NCBI GenBank assembly: GCA_043585095.1
Contig: CP121321.1
Span: forward strand, 744,001-808,000
Direction: 5' to 3'
Source: JANQIO01 sp043585095
GTDB lineage: Bacteria; Pseudomonadota; Gammaproteobacteria; Pseudomonadales; Halieaceae
DNA: 64,000 nt
Within the stretch, counting starts at the first letter, position 1. Each line of letters opens with the position of its first letter. This document shows positions 43,674-52,222 of the stretch, piece by piece. The notes under the pieces are model-generated. The model did not search any database. It was not told where the DNA came from and saw only the letters and a program-made list of their open reading frames with translations. The position numbers and the translations under genes are program-made.

Positions 43674-43975
43674 TTTAGAGACAGCGGCAGGGTATCTGCC
43701 CATCGCCCCAGGCGGGACGGCGCCGCGCTTACTTTGATTGAGCGCCCCGGGGACTTCTGTTATCCTGATCTCCCATCTTTTGCAGGGCCGTGCAAAGCCG
43801 CAAACGACCTCGTTTGATTGCAACTTTTGATACCGCGATCTCATGTGTAGCGCCGTTTTTGTAAGCAGCGTTCAGACGTTTGGCGAGTCCACAGCACCAG
43901 CATCGACACAGACACATTTTTTGCAACTAGCTCGTCCCAATGACGAGGCTCTGTAATGGATTGGAAGGCTCATTT
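43674..43975 (+). promoter_or_regulatory. tilS-pyrG intergenic region, likely pyrG promoter and leader
   Basis: 302 bp without a gene. A promoter-like pair is TTGAGC (43739-43744), 16 bp, TATCCT (43761-43766), which would give a leader of about 200 nt. Close to the gene, CTCGTC (43931-43936) and GACGAG (43942-43947) form a perfect 6 bp stem with a 5 nt loop. A GGAAGG (43962-43967) is the pyrG ribosome site. No short gene was recognised. Confidence 0.45.
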
Positions 43976-45619
43976 ATGACGCGCTACGTCTTCGTCACCG
44001 GCGGTGTGGTTTCTTCTCTTGGCAAGGGGATCGCCGCTGCATCACTGGCTGCGGTTCTCGAAGCAAGAGGACTCAAAGTCACGCTTCTCAAGCTTGATCC
44101 CTATATCAACGTCGACCCCGGGACGATGAGCCCCTTTCAGCACGGTGAAGTCTTTGTCACCGAGGATGGCGCTGAAACCGATCTTGATCTTGGCCACTAC
44201 GAACGCTTCACGCGCTCGACCATGTCACGGGCCAATAACTTCACGACCGGGCGCGTTTACGACTCTGTACTGCGTCGCGAACGCCGTGGCGATTATTTGG
44301 GCGCCACCATTCAGGTGATCCCGCATATTACCGACGAGATAAAACGCCGCGTGATCGCAGGTGGTGGTGATGCGGATATAGCCGTCGTTGAAATTGGCGG
44401 AACAGTCGGTGATATTGAGAGCCTGCCTTTCCTGGAGGCCGCCCGTCAGCTTAAGGTCGAGCTGGGCGTGAGTCGCGCTATGTTGATGCACCTTACGCTG
44501 GTGCCCTATATCGCGGCTGCCGGTGAGATCAAAACGAAACCCACCCAGCACTCGGTAAAAGAACTTCGCTCAATCGGCCTGCAGCCAGACGTCTTGCTGT
44601 GCCGCTGTGAAATTGAAGTGGAAGAGAGCGCGCGGAAAAAGATTTCGCTGTTTACCAACGTTGAAGAGCGTGCCGTTATTCCTCTACTGGATGCGGACAG
44701 CATCTACGAAATTCCTGCGGCCCTGCACGGCAATGGCCTCGATTCCATTGTCGTCGAGCGCTTCGGCCTGGATTGCCCGGAAGCCGACCTGGCCGAGTGG
44801 GATGAGGTGTTGCGCGGCGAGATCGAGGCCAACAAAGACGTTACCGTCGCCATGGTCGGAAAATACATGGACCTGCTGGATGCCTATAAATCCCTGAACG
44901 AGGCCCTGAAGCACGCCGGCATTCAAACACTGTCCCGCGTGAACATTCAGCATATTGACGCAGAACAGATCGAGGAGGAGGGCACTGCGCTGCTCGATGG
45001 AGCCGATGCGATTCTGGTGCCGGGTGGTTTTGGTGAGCGTGGCATCGAAGGCAAGATAACGGCGGCCCGTTACGCACGCGAGAACGGCGTTCCCTACCTG
45101 GGTATCTGCCTGGGTATGCATGTCGCCATGGTCGAGTATGCGCGTAACGTGGCCTCGCTGGAAGGTGCCCACAGCACGGAAATGGAGGCCTCTACGCCGC
45201 ATCCGGTCATCGCCCTGATCACCGAATGGCAAAACGCAGATGGCAGTCTGGAAACGCGCTCCGAGAAGTCAGATAAGGGCGGTACCATGCGACTGGGCGG
45301 GCAACCTTGCCGGCTGGTCGAAGGCTCCCGCTCGCGTGCCCTGTATGGCCAGGACGTGATCGTAGAGCGGCACCGCCACCGCTACGAGGTCAACAACAAC
45401 TATATTGAGAGGCTAGAGGCAGCGGGCCTGGCCATCGTGGGCTGGTCAGATGATAAATCGCTGGTTGAGATGATCGAGATTCCCGACCACCCCTGGTTCG
45501 TCGCCTGCCAGTTCCATCCAGAGTTCACCTCACGCCCCCGCGGCGGACACCCTTTGTTCACCGGGTTTGTCGAGGCCGCCATCGCCAGGCATAACGCCCT
45601 CCAGGAGGACGTGGCGTAA
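43976..45619 (+). CDS. pyrG: CTP synthase
   Basis: Makes CTP from UTP, ATP and glutamine. 547 aa from the ATG giving MTRYVFVTGGVVSSLGKG with the GGAAGG site; an in-frame ATG 12 codons earlier lacks similarity. Synthetase domain LKLDPYINVDPGTMSPFQHG, then a class-I glutamine amidotransferase domain with nucleophile in YLGICLGMH and catalytic HPEFTSRP. Its TAA overlaps the kdsA ATG by 1 bp (TAATG). Confidence 0.97.
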   Translation: MTRYVFVTGGVVSSLGKGIAAASLAAVLEARGLKVTLLKLDPYINVDPGTMSPFQHGEVFVTEDGAETDLDLGHYERFTRSTMSRANNFTTGRVYDSVLRRERRGDYLGATIQVIPHITDEIKRRVIAGGGDADIAVVEIGGTVGDIESLPFLEAARQLKVELGVSRAMLMHLTLVPYIAAAGEIKTKPTQHSVKELRSIGLQPDVLLCRCEIEVEESARKKISLFTNVEERAVIPLLDADSIYEIPAALHGNGLDSIVVERFGLDCPEADLAEWDEVLRGEIEANKDVTVAMVGKYMDLLDAYKSLNEALKHAGIQTLSRVNIQHIDAEQIEEEGTALLDGADAILVPGGFGERGIEGKITAARYARENGVPYLGICLGMHVAMVEYARNVASLEGAHSTEMEASTPHPVIALITEWQNADGSLETRSEKSDKGGTMRLGGQPCRLVEGSRSRALYGQDVIVERHRHRYEVNNNYIERLEAAGLAIVGWSDDKSLVEMIEIPDHPWFVACQFHPEFTSRPRGGHPLFTGFVEAAIARHNALQEDVA

Positions 45620-46473
45620 TGGCGACGCGAAGTGAAATCGATGTGGGCGCCATCAAGGTCGCAAATGAGCGGCCTTTTGTATTGTTTGGGGGCATCAATG
45701 TGCTGGAGTCTCGCGATCTTGCTATGCGCGCGGCTGAGCATTACAAGCAGGTCACTGATCGTCTCGGCATTCCCTACGTATTCAAAGCCTCCTGGGACAA
45801 GGCTAACCGTTCCTCTATACATTCCTTTCGTGGACCGGGTCTTGAGCAGGGCCTGGAGATCATGGCCGCCGTTAAAGAAGCCTTTGACGTGCCGCTGATA
45901 ACTGATTTGCACGAACCCGACCAGGCCGCTGCGGTGGCCGAAGTCTGTGACGTGATTCAGCTTCCGGCATTTCTCGCCAGACAAACCGACCTGGTGCAGG
46001 CTATGGCGGTCACCGGCGCAGTCATCAACGTGAAGAAGCCGCAGTTCCTGAGCCCGGGGCAGATGGCCAACATCGTTGAGAAGATTAATGAATGCGGCAA
46101 CGACCAGGTCATTCTTTGCGAGCGCGGCACGCAGTTCGGTTACGACAATTTAGTGGTCGACATGCTGGGCTTTCGGGTGATGAAAGAAGCGACCGGCAAT
46201 GCGCCGGTAATATTCGATGTGACCCATGCCCTGCAGTGTCGCGATCCCCTGGGCGCGGCTTCTGGCGGTCGTCGCCAGCAGGTCGCTGAGCTGGGTCGCG
46301 CTGGCCTGGCAGTTGGGCTGGCCGGCTTGTTCCTTGAGGCGCACCCGGACCCCTCGCAAGCGCTTTGCGACGGCCCCAGTGCGCTGCCGCTAGAGCAACT
46401 GGAACCTTTCCTGCAACAGATGAAAGCAGTGGATGACCTGGTCAAGTCGCAGCCTGCTCTCGTCATCGAATAG
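45619..46473 (+). CDS. kdsA: 3-deoxy-D-manno-octulosonate 8-phosphate synthase
   Basis: 284 aa. Condenses PEP with arabinose 5-phosphate to make Kdo-8-phosphate for the LPS inner core. Conserved VFKASWDKANRSSIHSFRGP, LPAFLARQTDL, NVKKPQFLSPGQM and FDVTHALQ segments. Its presence implies that the organism still makes Kdo, relevant to the missing lpx genes. Overlaps pyrG by 1 bp. Confidence 0.97.
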   Translation: MATRSEIDVGAIKVANERPFVLFGGINVLESRDLAMRAAEHYKQVTDRLGIPYVFKASWDKANRSSIHSFRGPGLEQGLEIMAAVKEAFDVPLITDLHEPDQAAAVAEVCDVIQLPAFLARQTDLVQAMAVTGAVINVKKPQFLSPGQMANIVEKINECGNDQVILCERGTQFGYDNLVVDMLGFRVMKEATGNAPVIFDVTHALQCRDPLGAASGGRRQQVAELGRAGLAVGLAGLFLEAHPDPSQALCDGPSALPLEQLEPFLQQMKAVDDLVKSQPALVIE

Positions 46474-46509
46474 TTACTGATAAGACAAAGCTCGCTACGG
46501 AGAATCGCT

Positions 46510-47802
46510 ATGAGCACTATCGCAGACGTGCGAGGTTATGAAGTCCTGGACTCGCGGGGCAATCCCACGGTGCAGGCTGAGGTCACGCTGGAGTCGGGCG
46601 CGGTTGGAACCGCCTGCGCGCCGTCGGGGGCCTCCACAGGTTCTCGCGAAGCCCTGGAGCTTCGCGATGGTGACAAGGGCCGTTACCTGGGTAAAGGTGT
46701 GCTGAACGCTGTCGCCAACGTGAACGGCGCCATTCGCAGCACCTTGCTGCGTCGAGATGCGACGGATCAAAAAGGCCTTGATCAGGCAATGATCGAGGCA
46801 GACGGCACAGAGAATAAAGCCGAGCTTGGCGCCAATGCCATCCTGGCGGCGTCACTGGCCGCGGCGCGCGCTGCTGCCACGGAAAAGGGTATGCCCCTGT
46901 ATCAGCATATCGCTGAGCTGAACGGTACGGACACGCTCACCATGCCTGTACCCATGATGAATATCATCAACGGCGGCGAGCATGCGGACAACAATGTTGA
47001 TATTCAGGAGTTCATGATTCAGCCGGTGGCGGCGCCCACCTTTGCCGAAGCCCTGCGCACCGGCGCTGAAATTTTTCACCACCTGAAAAAGGTGTTGTCT
47101 TCCCGCGGCCTGAGTACCGCGGTCGGCGACGAAGGCGGCTTTGCACCCAACCTGCCATCAAACGAGGCGGCGCTGGAAGTGATCGCCGAAGCCGTGACCA
47201 ATGCGGGCTATACCCTGGGCGAAGACGTCACGCTGGCGTTGGACTGTGCTGCATCCGAGTTTTACCGAGATGGGCGTTATGATCTAACCGGCGAAGGCAA
47301 GCAGTTCGACAGCGAAGGTTTTGCCGACTACCTCGCTTCGTTGTGCGATCGTTTTCCGATTCTCAGTATTGAAGACGGCATGGACGAGAGCGACTGGGAT
47401 GGCTGGAAGGTGTTGACGGATAAGCTGGGGGAGCGCGTGCAGTTGGTCGGTGACGATCTGTTTGTGACCAATACGCGCATTCTGGGTCGCGGTATCAAAG
47501 AATCTGTCGCCAACTCGATTTTGATTAAGTTTAACCAGATCGGCAGCCTTACTGAGACCTTGGATGCCATCGGCATGGCGGCGGAGGCGGGTTATACCTC
47601 CGTCATATCACACCGGTCGGGCGAAACTGAAGACACCACCATCGCTGATCTTGCGGTGGCCACCGCGGCTGGCCAAATCAAAACCGGCTCGCTGTGTCGC
47701 TCAGATCGAGTCGCCAAGTACAACCGCCTGCTGCGTATCGAAGCAGAACTGCAGGGCATGGCACTGTATCGGGGCCGCGCTGAGTTCAAGCAGGGCGGCT
47801 GA
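46510..47802 (+). CDS. eno: Enolase
   Basis: 430 aa, standard. Glycolytic interconversion of 2-phosphoglycerate and PEP. DSRGNPTVQAEV near the start, NIINGGEHADNNVDIQEFMI, SIEDGMDESDWDGW and the catalytic-lysine region LIKFNQIGSLTET plus SHRSGETEDTTIADLAVA are all present. Ribosome site TACGGAG upstream of the ATG. Confidence 0.98.
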   Translation: MSTIADVRGYEVLDSRGNPTVQAEVTLESGAVGTACAPSGASTGSREALELRDGDKGRYLGKGVLNAVANVNGAIRSTLLRRDATDQKGLDQAMIEADGTENKAELGANAILAASLAAARAAATEKGMPLYQHIAELNGTDTLTMPVPMMNIINGGEHADNNVDIQEFMIQPVAAPTFAEALRTGAEIFHHLKKVLSSRGLSTAVGDEGGFAPNLPSNEAALEVIAEAVTNAGYTLGEDVTLALDCAASEFYRDGRYDLTGEGKQFDSEGFADYLASLCDRFPILSIEDGMDESDWDGWKVLTDKLGERVQLVGDDLFVTNTRILGRGIKESVANSILIKFNQIGSLTETLDAIGMAAEAGYTSVISHRSGETEDTTIADLAVATAAGQIKTGSLCRSDRVAKYNRLLRIEAELQGMALYRGRAEFKQGG

Positions 47803-47807
47803 TAGCG

Positions 47808-48152
47808 ATGAAATGGTTGGCACTGGGCCTGCTCCTGTTACTGGTGTTGGCCCAGTACCGCCTCTGGTTTGCGGAACAGGGAAGCCTGGCTGAATTGCAT
47901 CGACTGGAAGCTGATATCGCGGCGCAGCAGGCCCTGAATGCTGAGCTGGCAGCCAGAAACATGCGTCTGGAGCAGGAAGTCCTGGAGCTTCAGCAGGGCA
48001 TGGAGACGGTGGAGGCGCGGGCGCGGCGTGACCTGGGCATGATTCGTGAGGGTGAAACCTATTATCAGGTTGTCGACGACGCGGAGCCACAAAATCGTCA
48101 GGGCGCGACAGTAGCGGATGGGCTAACCGGAGAGCCTGCAGATGTCCGCTGA
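47808..48152 (+). CDS. ftsB: Cell division protein FtsB
   Basis: 114 aa bitopic membrane protein: cytoplasmic MKW, one helix (LALGLLLLLVLAQYRLWF), then a periplasmic coiled coil and ARRDLGMIREGETYYQV, the FtsB signature. Links the late divisome with FtsL and FtsQ. The C-terminal 25 residues are a variable tail. Its end overlaps ispD by 11 bp. Confidence 0.93.
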   Translation: MKWLALGLLLLLVLAQYRLWFAEQGSLAELHRLEADIAAQQALNAELAARNMRLEQEVLELQQGMETVEARARRDLGMIREGETYYQVVDDAEPQNRQGATVADGLTGEPADVR

Positions 48153-48849
48153 AGCTTCACTCTGGGCGGTGGTGCCCGCCGCAGGGGTGGGTAGCCGAAT
48201 GGCTGCAGAATGCCCCAAGCAGTACCTGATGCTGAACGGCCGCGCTGTTTTACAACACAGCCTCGAGGCCCTGTTAGTGCTGCCCGCGCTGCGCGGCATT
48301 GCGGTCGCTATTGCCGAGCATGACAGCCAGTGGCTAACACTGCCAGCCGCCAGCGACGCTCGCGTTCGACGAGCAAAAGGCGGGGCGGCGCGCAGCGATT
48401 CGGTGCTGTCTGGACTCGACGCACTAACCGATGTTGCGGATGATCAGGATTGGGTTTTGGTGCACGATGCAGCCAGACCCTGTCTGGCGCTGTCGGATTT
48501 GCAGGGTTTGATTGACGCGCTGGCGGATGACGATATCGGCGGTTTATTGGCGCTGCCGGTGGCGGATACGGTAAAGCGAGCTGACGTCGACGGTCGAGTG
48601 CAGCGAACAGTCGATAGGGCGGGCCTGTGGCTAGCCCAAACCCCGCAGATGTTTCGCTTCAAGGCCTTGCGGGATGCCTTGATAGGTGCGCGAGATGCCG
48701 GCGTTTCCGTCACGGATGAGGCGTCGGCAATAGAGTGGGCGGGATACCAGCCAAAGTTGGTGCCCGGCTCGGCCAACAACATTAAGATAACGTTGCCGGC
48801 GGACCTGGTGCTGGCGCAGCGGCACCTTGCTGCACAGGGGACGGAGTAG
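48142..48849 (+). CDS. ispD: 2-C-methyl-D-erythritol 4-phosphate cytidylyltransferase
   Basis: 235 aa. MEP-pathway step three. CTP-binding VPAAGVGSRMAAECPKQYL near the start, VLVHDAARPCL, and TDEASAIEWAG are in place. Two bp separate it from ispF. Confidence 0.96.
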   Translation: MSAEASLWAVVPAAGVGSRMAAECPKQYLMLNGRAVLQHSLEALLVLPALRGIAVAIAEHDSQWLTLPAASDARVRRAKGGAARSDSVLSGLDALTDVADDQDWVLVHDAARPCLALSDLQGLIDALADDDIGGLLALPVADTVKRADVDGRVQRTVDRAGLWLAQTPQMFRFKALRDALIGARDAGVSVTDEASAIEWAGYQPKLVPGSANNIKITLPADLVLAQRHLAAQGTE

Positions 48850-48851
48850 TT

Positions 48852-49325
48852 ATGCGAATAGGCCACGGTTTTGACGTACATCGCTTTTGCGAGGGCGATC
48901 ACGTTATGTTGGGCGGCGTTCGAATATCGCACAGCGCCGCGCTGGAAGCTCATTCCGATGGTGATGTCGCGATACATGCATTGTGCGATGCGCTGTTAGG
49001 TGCACTGGGTCTCGGTGATATCGGTCGACATTTTCCCGATGATGATCCACAGAACGCCGATATCGACAGCCGTATTCTGCTCAAGTGTGTGATAGCGCTT
49101 GCTCACCAGCAGGGCTATCAATTGGGCAATGCCGACATCACCGTGGTGGCCCAAACCCCCCGGTTAGCGCCCTACGTAGACCAAATGCGGGCCGTCCTGG
49201 CAACCGACATGAATGCCGACGTTGAGACCGTTAACGTGAAGGCGACAACCACGGAAAAGCTCGGTTATATCGGCCGCAGTGAAGGCATTGCTGCCCACGC
49301 CGTTGTGTTACTTGAGCGCGGCTGA
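48852..49325 (+). CDS. ispF: 2-C-methyl-D-erythritol 2,4-cyclodiphosphate synthase
   Basis: 157 aa. Zinc ligands in RIGHGFDVHRF (D8/H10 type) and HSDGDVAIHALCDALLGA; GDIGRHFPDDDP and KATTTEKLGYIGRSEGI follow. Makes MEcPP. In E. coli truD and surE come next; here a 150 bp repeat-like spacer leads to pcm. Confidence 0.97.
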   Translation: MRIGHGFDVHRFCEGDHVMLGGVRISHSAALEAHSDGDVAIHALCDALLGALGLGDIGRHFPDDDPQNADIDSRILLKCVIALAHQQGYQLGNADITVVAQTPRLAPYVDQMRAVLATDMNADVETVNVKATTTEKLGYIGRSEGIAAHAVVLLERG

Positions 49326-49475
49326 GGCTGTGAGCGAGACACAGTACGGTCGCTGCACATCGTGGCGCAAGGTGTTGGCTCCAGCGGTCCCTGGGCACCT
49401 GTTGGCGGTTGGGCTAGAGGTTGGGCCAGGGATTGGAGTAGAGGTTAGGGTAGATCAGCCTGACGTAGCACAAAA

Positions 49476-50156
49476 ATGAGCAGCAGAGACAGACAACAGG
49501 CAGGTCACCTGCGCGGTATTGGCATGACGTCTCAGCGCACCCGGGAACGGCTGGTTCAGCGGCTTCGCGACCGGGGTATTTCCAGTACTGATGTGCTGGA
49601 CGTAATGCGCAATACCCCACGACATTTGTTTGTGGATGAGGCGCTGGCGCAGCGTGCGTATGAAGACAGCTCTCTGCCAATCGGCTATTCGCAAACCCTG
49701 TCGCAGCCCTGGGTCGTCGCGCGCATGACCGAGCTTCTGATCAACAGCGGCCCGGTGGATCGCGTGTTGGAGATAGGCACCGGTTCTGGCTATCAGACCG
49801 CGGTGCTGGCGCAGCTGGTTGGTGAGGTTTACACGATTGAACGCATCAAACCCCTGCAAGAGAAGGCCCGTGCGCGTCTGCGAGAACTGCGTCTGAAGAA
49901 TGTGCGGCTACGTCACGCGGATGGCGGCATAGGTTGGGAGAGCGAGGCACCCTTTGACGGGATCATCGCTACCGCAGCGCCGGAGATTATTCCGGCAGAG
50001 CTTATCGACCAGCTGGGAATGGGCGGACGATTGGTGATACCGGTGGGCATAGAAACCCAGTATCTGACCATGGTCACCCGCACGCCGGCCGGATTGGAGA
50101 CGCAGACCTTCGATGAAGTCCGGTTTGTCCCCCTGCGCTCGGGCCTGGTGCGTTAG
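49476..50156 (+). CDS. pcm: Protein-L-isoaspartate O-methyltransferase
   Basis: 226 aa; SAM motif VLEIGTGSGYQTAVLAQL, LPIGYSQTLSQPWVVARM and GGRLVIPVG are family hallmarks. Repairs isoaspartyl damage in proteins. A later ATG (49524) giving MTSQRTRERL is where many relatives are started, so the first 16 residues are uncertain. It lies directly before the DUF368 gene and nlpD-rpoS. Confidence 0.93.
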   Translation: MSSRDRQQAGHLRGIGMTSQRTRERLVQRLRDRGISSTDVLDVMRNTPRHLFVDEALAQRAYEDSSLPIGYSQTLSQPWVVARMTELLINSGPVDRVLEIGTGSGYQTAVLAQLVGEVYTIERIKPLQEKARARLRELRLKNVRLRHADGGIGWESEAPFDGIIATAAPEIIPAELIDQLGMGGRLVIPVGIETQYLTMVTRTPAGLETQTFDEVRFVPLRSGLVR

Positions 50157-50164
50157 GCTTAGCC

Positions 50165-51103
50165 ATGACCTCTCTGGGCGTATTTCTGCGCGGACTTGCC
50201 ATGGGGGCCGCGGATATCGTCCCCGGCGTTTCCGGCGGTACCATCGCGTTTATTACGGGCATCTACCCGCGACTACTACACAGCCTTCGCCGTTTTGACC
50301 TCGAGGCACTGCGGCTGCTTTTGCGTGGCGATCTCGCCGCTGCGTGGTCCCGGGTAGACGGTGGCTTTCTGGCGACGTTGCTGGCCGGCATTGCTACCAG
50401 CGTGGTGAGTCTAGCGAGGCTTCTGGGCTGGTTGTTGGAGCACTACCCAGAGCCCTTATGGGCGGCTTTTTTTGGGTTGATCGCAGCCTCCGCGCTGATA
50501 CTGCTACGTCAGGTGTCGTCATGGCAGGCGCCCCAATTCATAGCCTTGTGTCTGGGTGTCTCGGTCGCGGTTGGTGTGGCGCTAGCGCCTCGGCTCGGCT
50601 TTCTTCCAGGCTATACCGGTGTCTTTCTCGCCGGTTTTCTGGCGATCTGCGCGATGATTCTGCCAGGTATTTCCGGGAGCTTTATTCTGCTGTTGCTGGG
50701 CATGTACGCCAATGTGCTGGGTGCCATTCAGCGCTTTGATCTCAGCTTTATCGCCGTTTTTGGTTTGGGTGCGGTGTCTGGGTTGTTGAGCTTTAGCCGG
50801 CTTCTGGATTATCTACTGCAGCGCTTTTACAACACGGCGATGAGCCTGTTGACCGGAATTCTGACCGGTTCCCTGCTGGTGGTGTGGCCGTGGAAGCGGA
50901 CGCTGTCGTGGGTGACCGGCAGTGATGGCGAATCTCGTCCGGTGCAGCAGTGGCCAGTACTACCCCAGGAATATCTCTTGCGCACGGGTGACGCTCCGCA
51001 GCTGGTGTTATGTGTGGTGCTGATGCTGTCAGCATTCGCGTTGGTTCTGCTGTTGGAGCGCCGAGGGCACCCGCTGACACACAGTGACGGGCGATTTGAC
51101 TAG
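50165..51103 (+). CDS. popT: DUF368 membrane protein, PopT-type undecaprenyl phosphate translocase
   Basis: 312 aa, around 8-9 hydrophobic helices. Two related motifs, GAADIVPGVSGGTIAFITG at the N-terminus and MILPGISGSFILLLLGMY in the middle, define the DUF368 family. Family members were shown to recycle C55-phosphate across the inner membrane (PopT), so that role is inferred here by family. It starts 8 bp after pcm and nlpD begins 1 bp after its stop. Confidence 0.88.
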   Translation: MTSLGVFLRGLAMGAADIVPGVSGGTIAFITGIYPRLLHSLRRFDLEALRLLLRGDLAAAWSRVDGGFLATLLAGIATSVVSLARLLGWLLEHYPEPLWAAFFGLIAASALILLRQVSSWQAPQFIALCLGVSVAVGVALAPRLGFLPGYTGVFLAGFLAICAMILPGISGSFILLLLGMYANVLGAIQRFDLSFIAVFGLGAVSGLLSFSRLLDYLLQRFYNTAMSLLTGILTGSLLVVWPWKRTLSWVTGSDGESRPVQQWPVLPQEYLLRTGDAPQLVLCVVLMLSAFALVLLLERRGHPLTHSDGRFD

Positions 51104-51104
51104 G

Positions 51105-51926
51105 ATGCCAGGCGCGGAAACAAGCTGTCGGCTTGGTTTTTTCCGCGTATTCAGCGCCCTCGCGGTGCTGTTACTAGTGACCCTGCAGACCGGCTGCGGT
51201 GGTACGCCGCAAGCGCCAGTGGAGAACCGGCGGGACGGTGAGCCTGGCTCCGCAGCGAGGGCGGTGTCGACACCCTCACGATATACAGTTAAGAGGGGAG
51301 ACACCCTGTACTCGATTGCCTGGCGGTTTGGGTTGAATCACCGTGAACTCGCGAGCAGCAACGGCATTGATCGCCCGTTTACTATTTTCCCCGGGCAGCA
51401 GCTCAGCCTGGATGGAGCGGCGCTAGCCTCTACCGCCTCTGTAGGCAGTCAAACCGCGCCTGTGAGGTCTAAACCGGCGCCCGCGGAAGCCAAATCGACG
51501 CCCGTGCGGAAGCCATCGGCTGCAAAACCAGCAAACCAGACGGTAGCCAAGGGTGCACCCGTCAGCCAGTGGCGGTGGCCTACCAGTGGGAAAGTGGTGC
51601 GGTCGTTCTCTGGAACCGTGCATAAGGGCATCGATATCGCGGGTACGTCCGGCGATGCAGTCAACGCGACGGCGCCCGGTCAAGTGGTGTACGCCGGCAG
51701 CGGTATTGTCGGGTATGGCAAGTTACTGATCGTCAAACACAATGCCCACTACCTGAGTGCCTACGGCCACAACCGCAGGCTTTTGGTCGCCGAGGGTGCC
51801 GTCGTAAAGGCAGGTCAGAAAATCGCCGAAAAGGGCAGTAGCGCCACCAATTCGGTTAAGTTGCACTTCGAGATCCGGCGCGATGGCAAGCCGGTAAATC
51901 CCCTTTCCCTGCTCCCAAAGCGCTAG
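51105..51926 (+). CDS. nlpD: Lipoprotein NlpD (LysM and degenerate LytM domains)
   Basis: 273 aa from the ATG 1 bp after popT; a GTG seven codons earlier (51084) is an alternative. Lipobox in LVTLQTGC, LysM domain YTVKRGDTLYSIAWRFGL, Pro/Ala-rich linker, then an M23/LytM domain in which the final HxH is KLH, as in E. coli NlpD. Such proteins activate amidase AmiC in septal peptidoglycan cleavage and do not cut themselves. Followed by rpoS. Confidence 0.94.
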   Translation: MPGAETSCRLGFFRVFSALAVLLLVTLQTGCGGTPQAPVENRRDGEPGSAARAVSTPSRYTVKRGDTLYSIAWRFGLNHRELASSNGIDRPFTIFPGQQLSLDGAALASTASVGSQTAPVRSKPAPAEAKSTPVRKPSAAKPANQTVAKGAPVSQWRWPTSGKVVRSFSGTVHKGIDIAGTSGDAVNATAPGQVVYAGSGIVGYGKLLIVKHNAHYLSAYGHNRRLLVAEGAVVKAGQKIAEKGSSATNSVKLHFEIRRDGKPVNPLSLLPKR

Positions 51927-52222
51927 TTCCTGCGGATTAATGGAATCCAGGGAGCTTCAAGCTCGAGAAAAGTGAAAGTAAGCTGTCTTTTTAACCCCGT
52001 TGTAGTCCCAGATTTTTGGGAGTAGTCTGTTAAACCCTGTGTGCACAAGGCAGTGCCAAGGCGCCATAGGGGGCTACCGAGGGAACCTCTTTTTCTACCT
52101 GTACTGCCACCAATTTGGCCGCACAGTAAGGCGTACGAGGTTTAAGGGTACAAGGAGCGAGCGACAGCGAGACGCATGCAGTCCAGGCATGTATCAGGGA
52201 TATCGCTGCTAAGGAGACCAGG
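51927..52222 (+). promoter_or_regulatory. nlpD-rpoS spacer, rpoS leader
   Basis: 296 bp without a gene. A small hairpin TCCCA/TGGGA spans 52008-52023, and a palindrome TGTGCACA lies at 52040-52047. In gammaproteobacteria rpoS is also transcribed from within nlpD and has a structured leader, so this is a plausible regulatory region, but I see no clear -35/-10 pair. A strong AAGGAGA ribosome site is at 52211-52217. Confidence 0.4.

Noticed and set aside
52040..52047. TGTGCACA palindrome as an operator in the rpoS leader
   Set aside because: Eight bp palindromes are common; no promoter element or known binding motif is associated.
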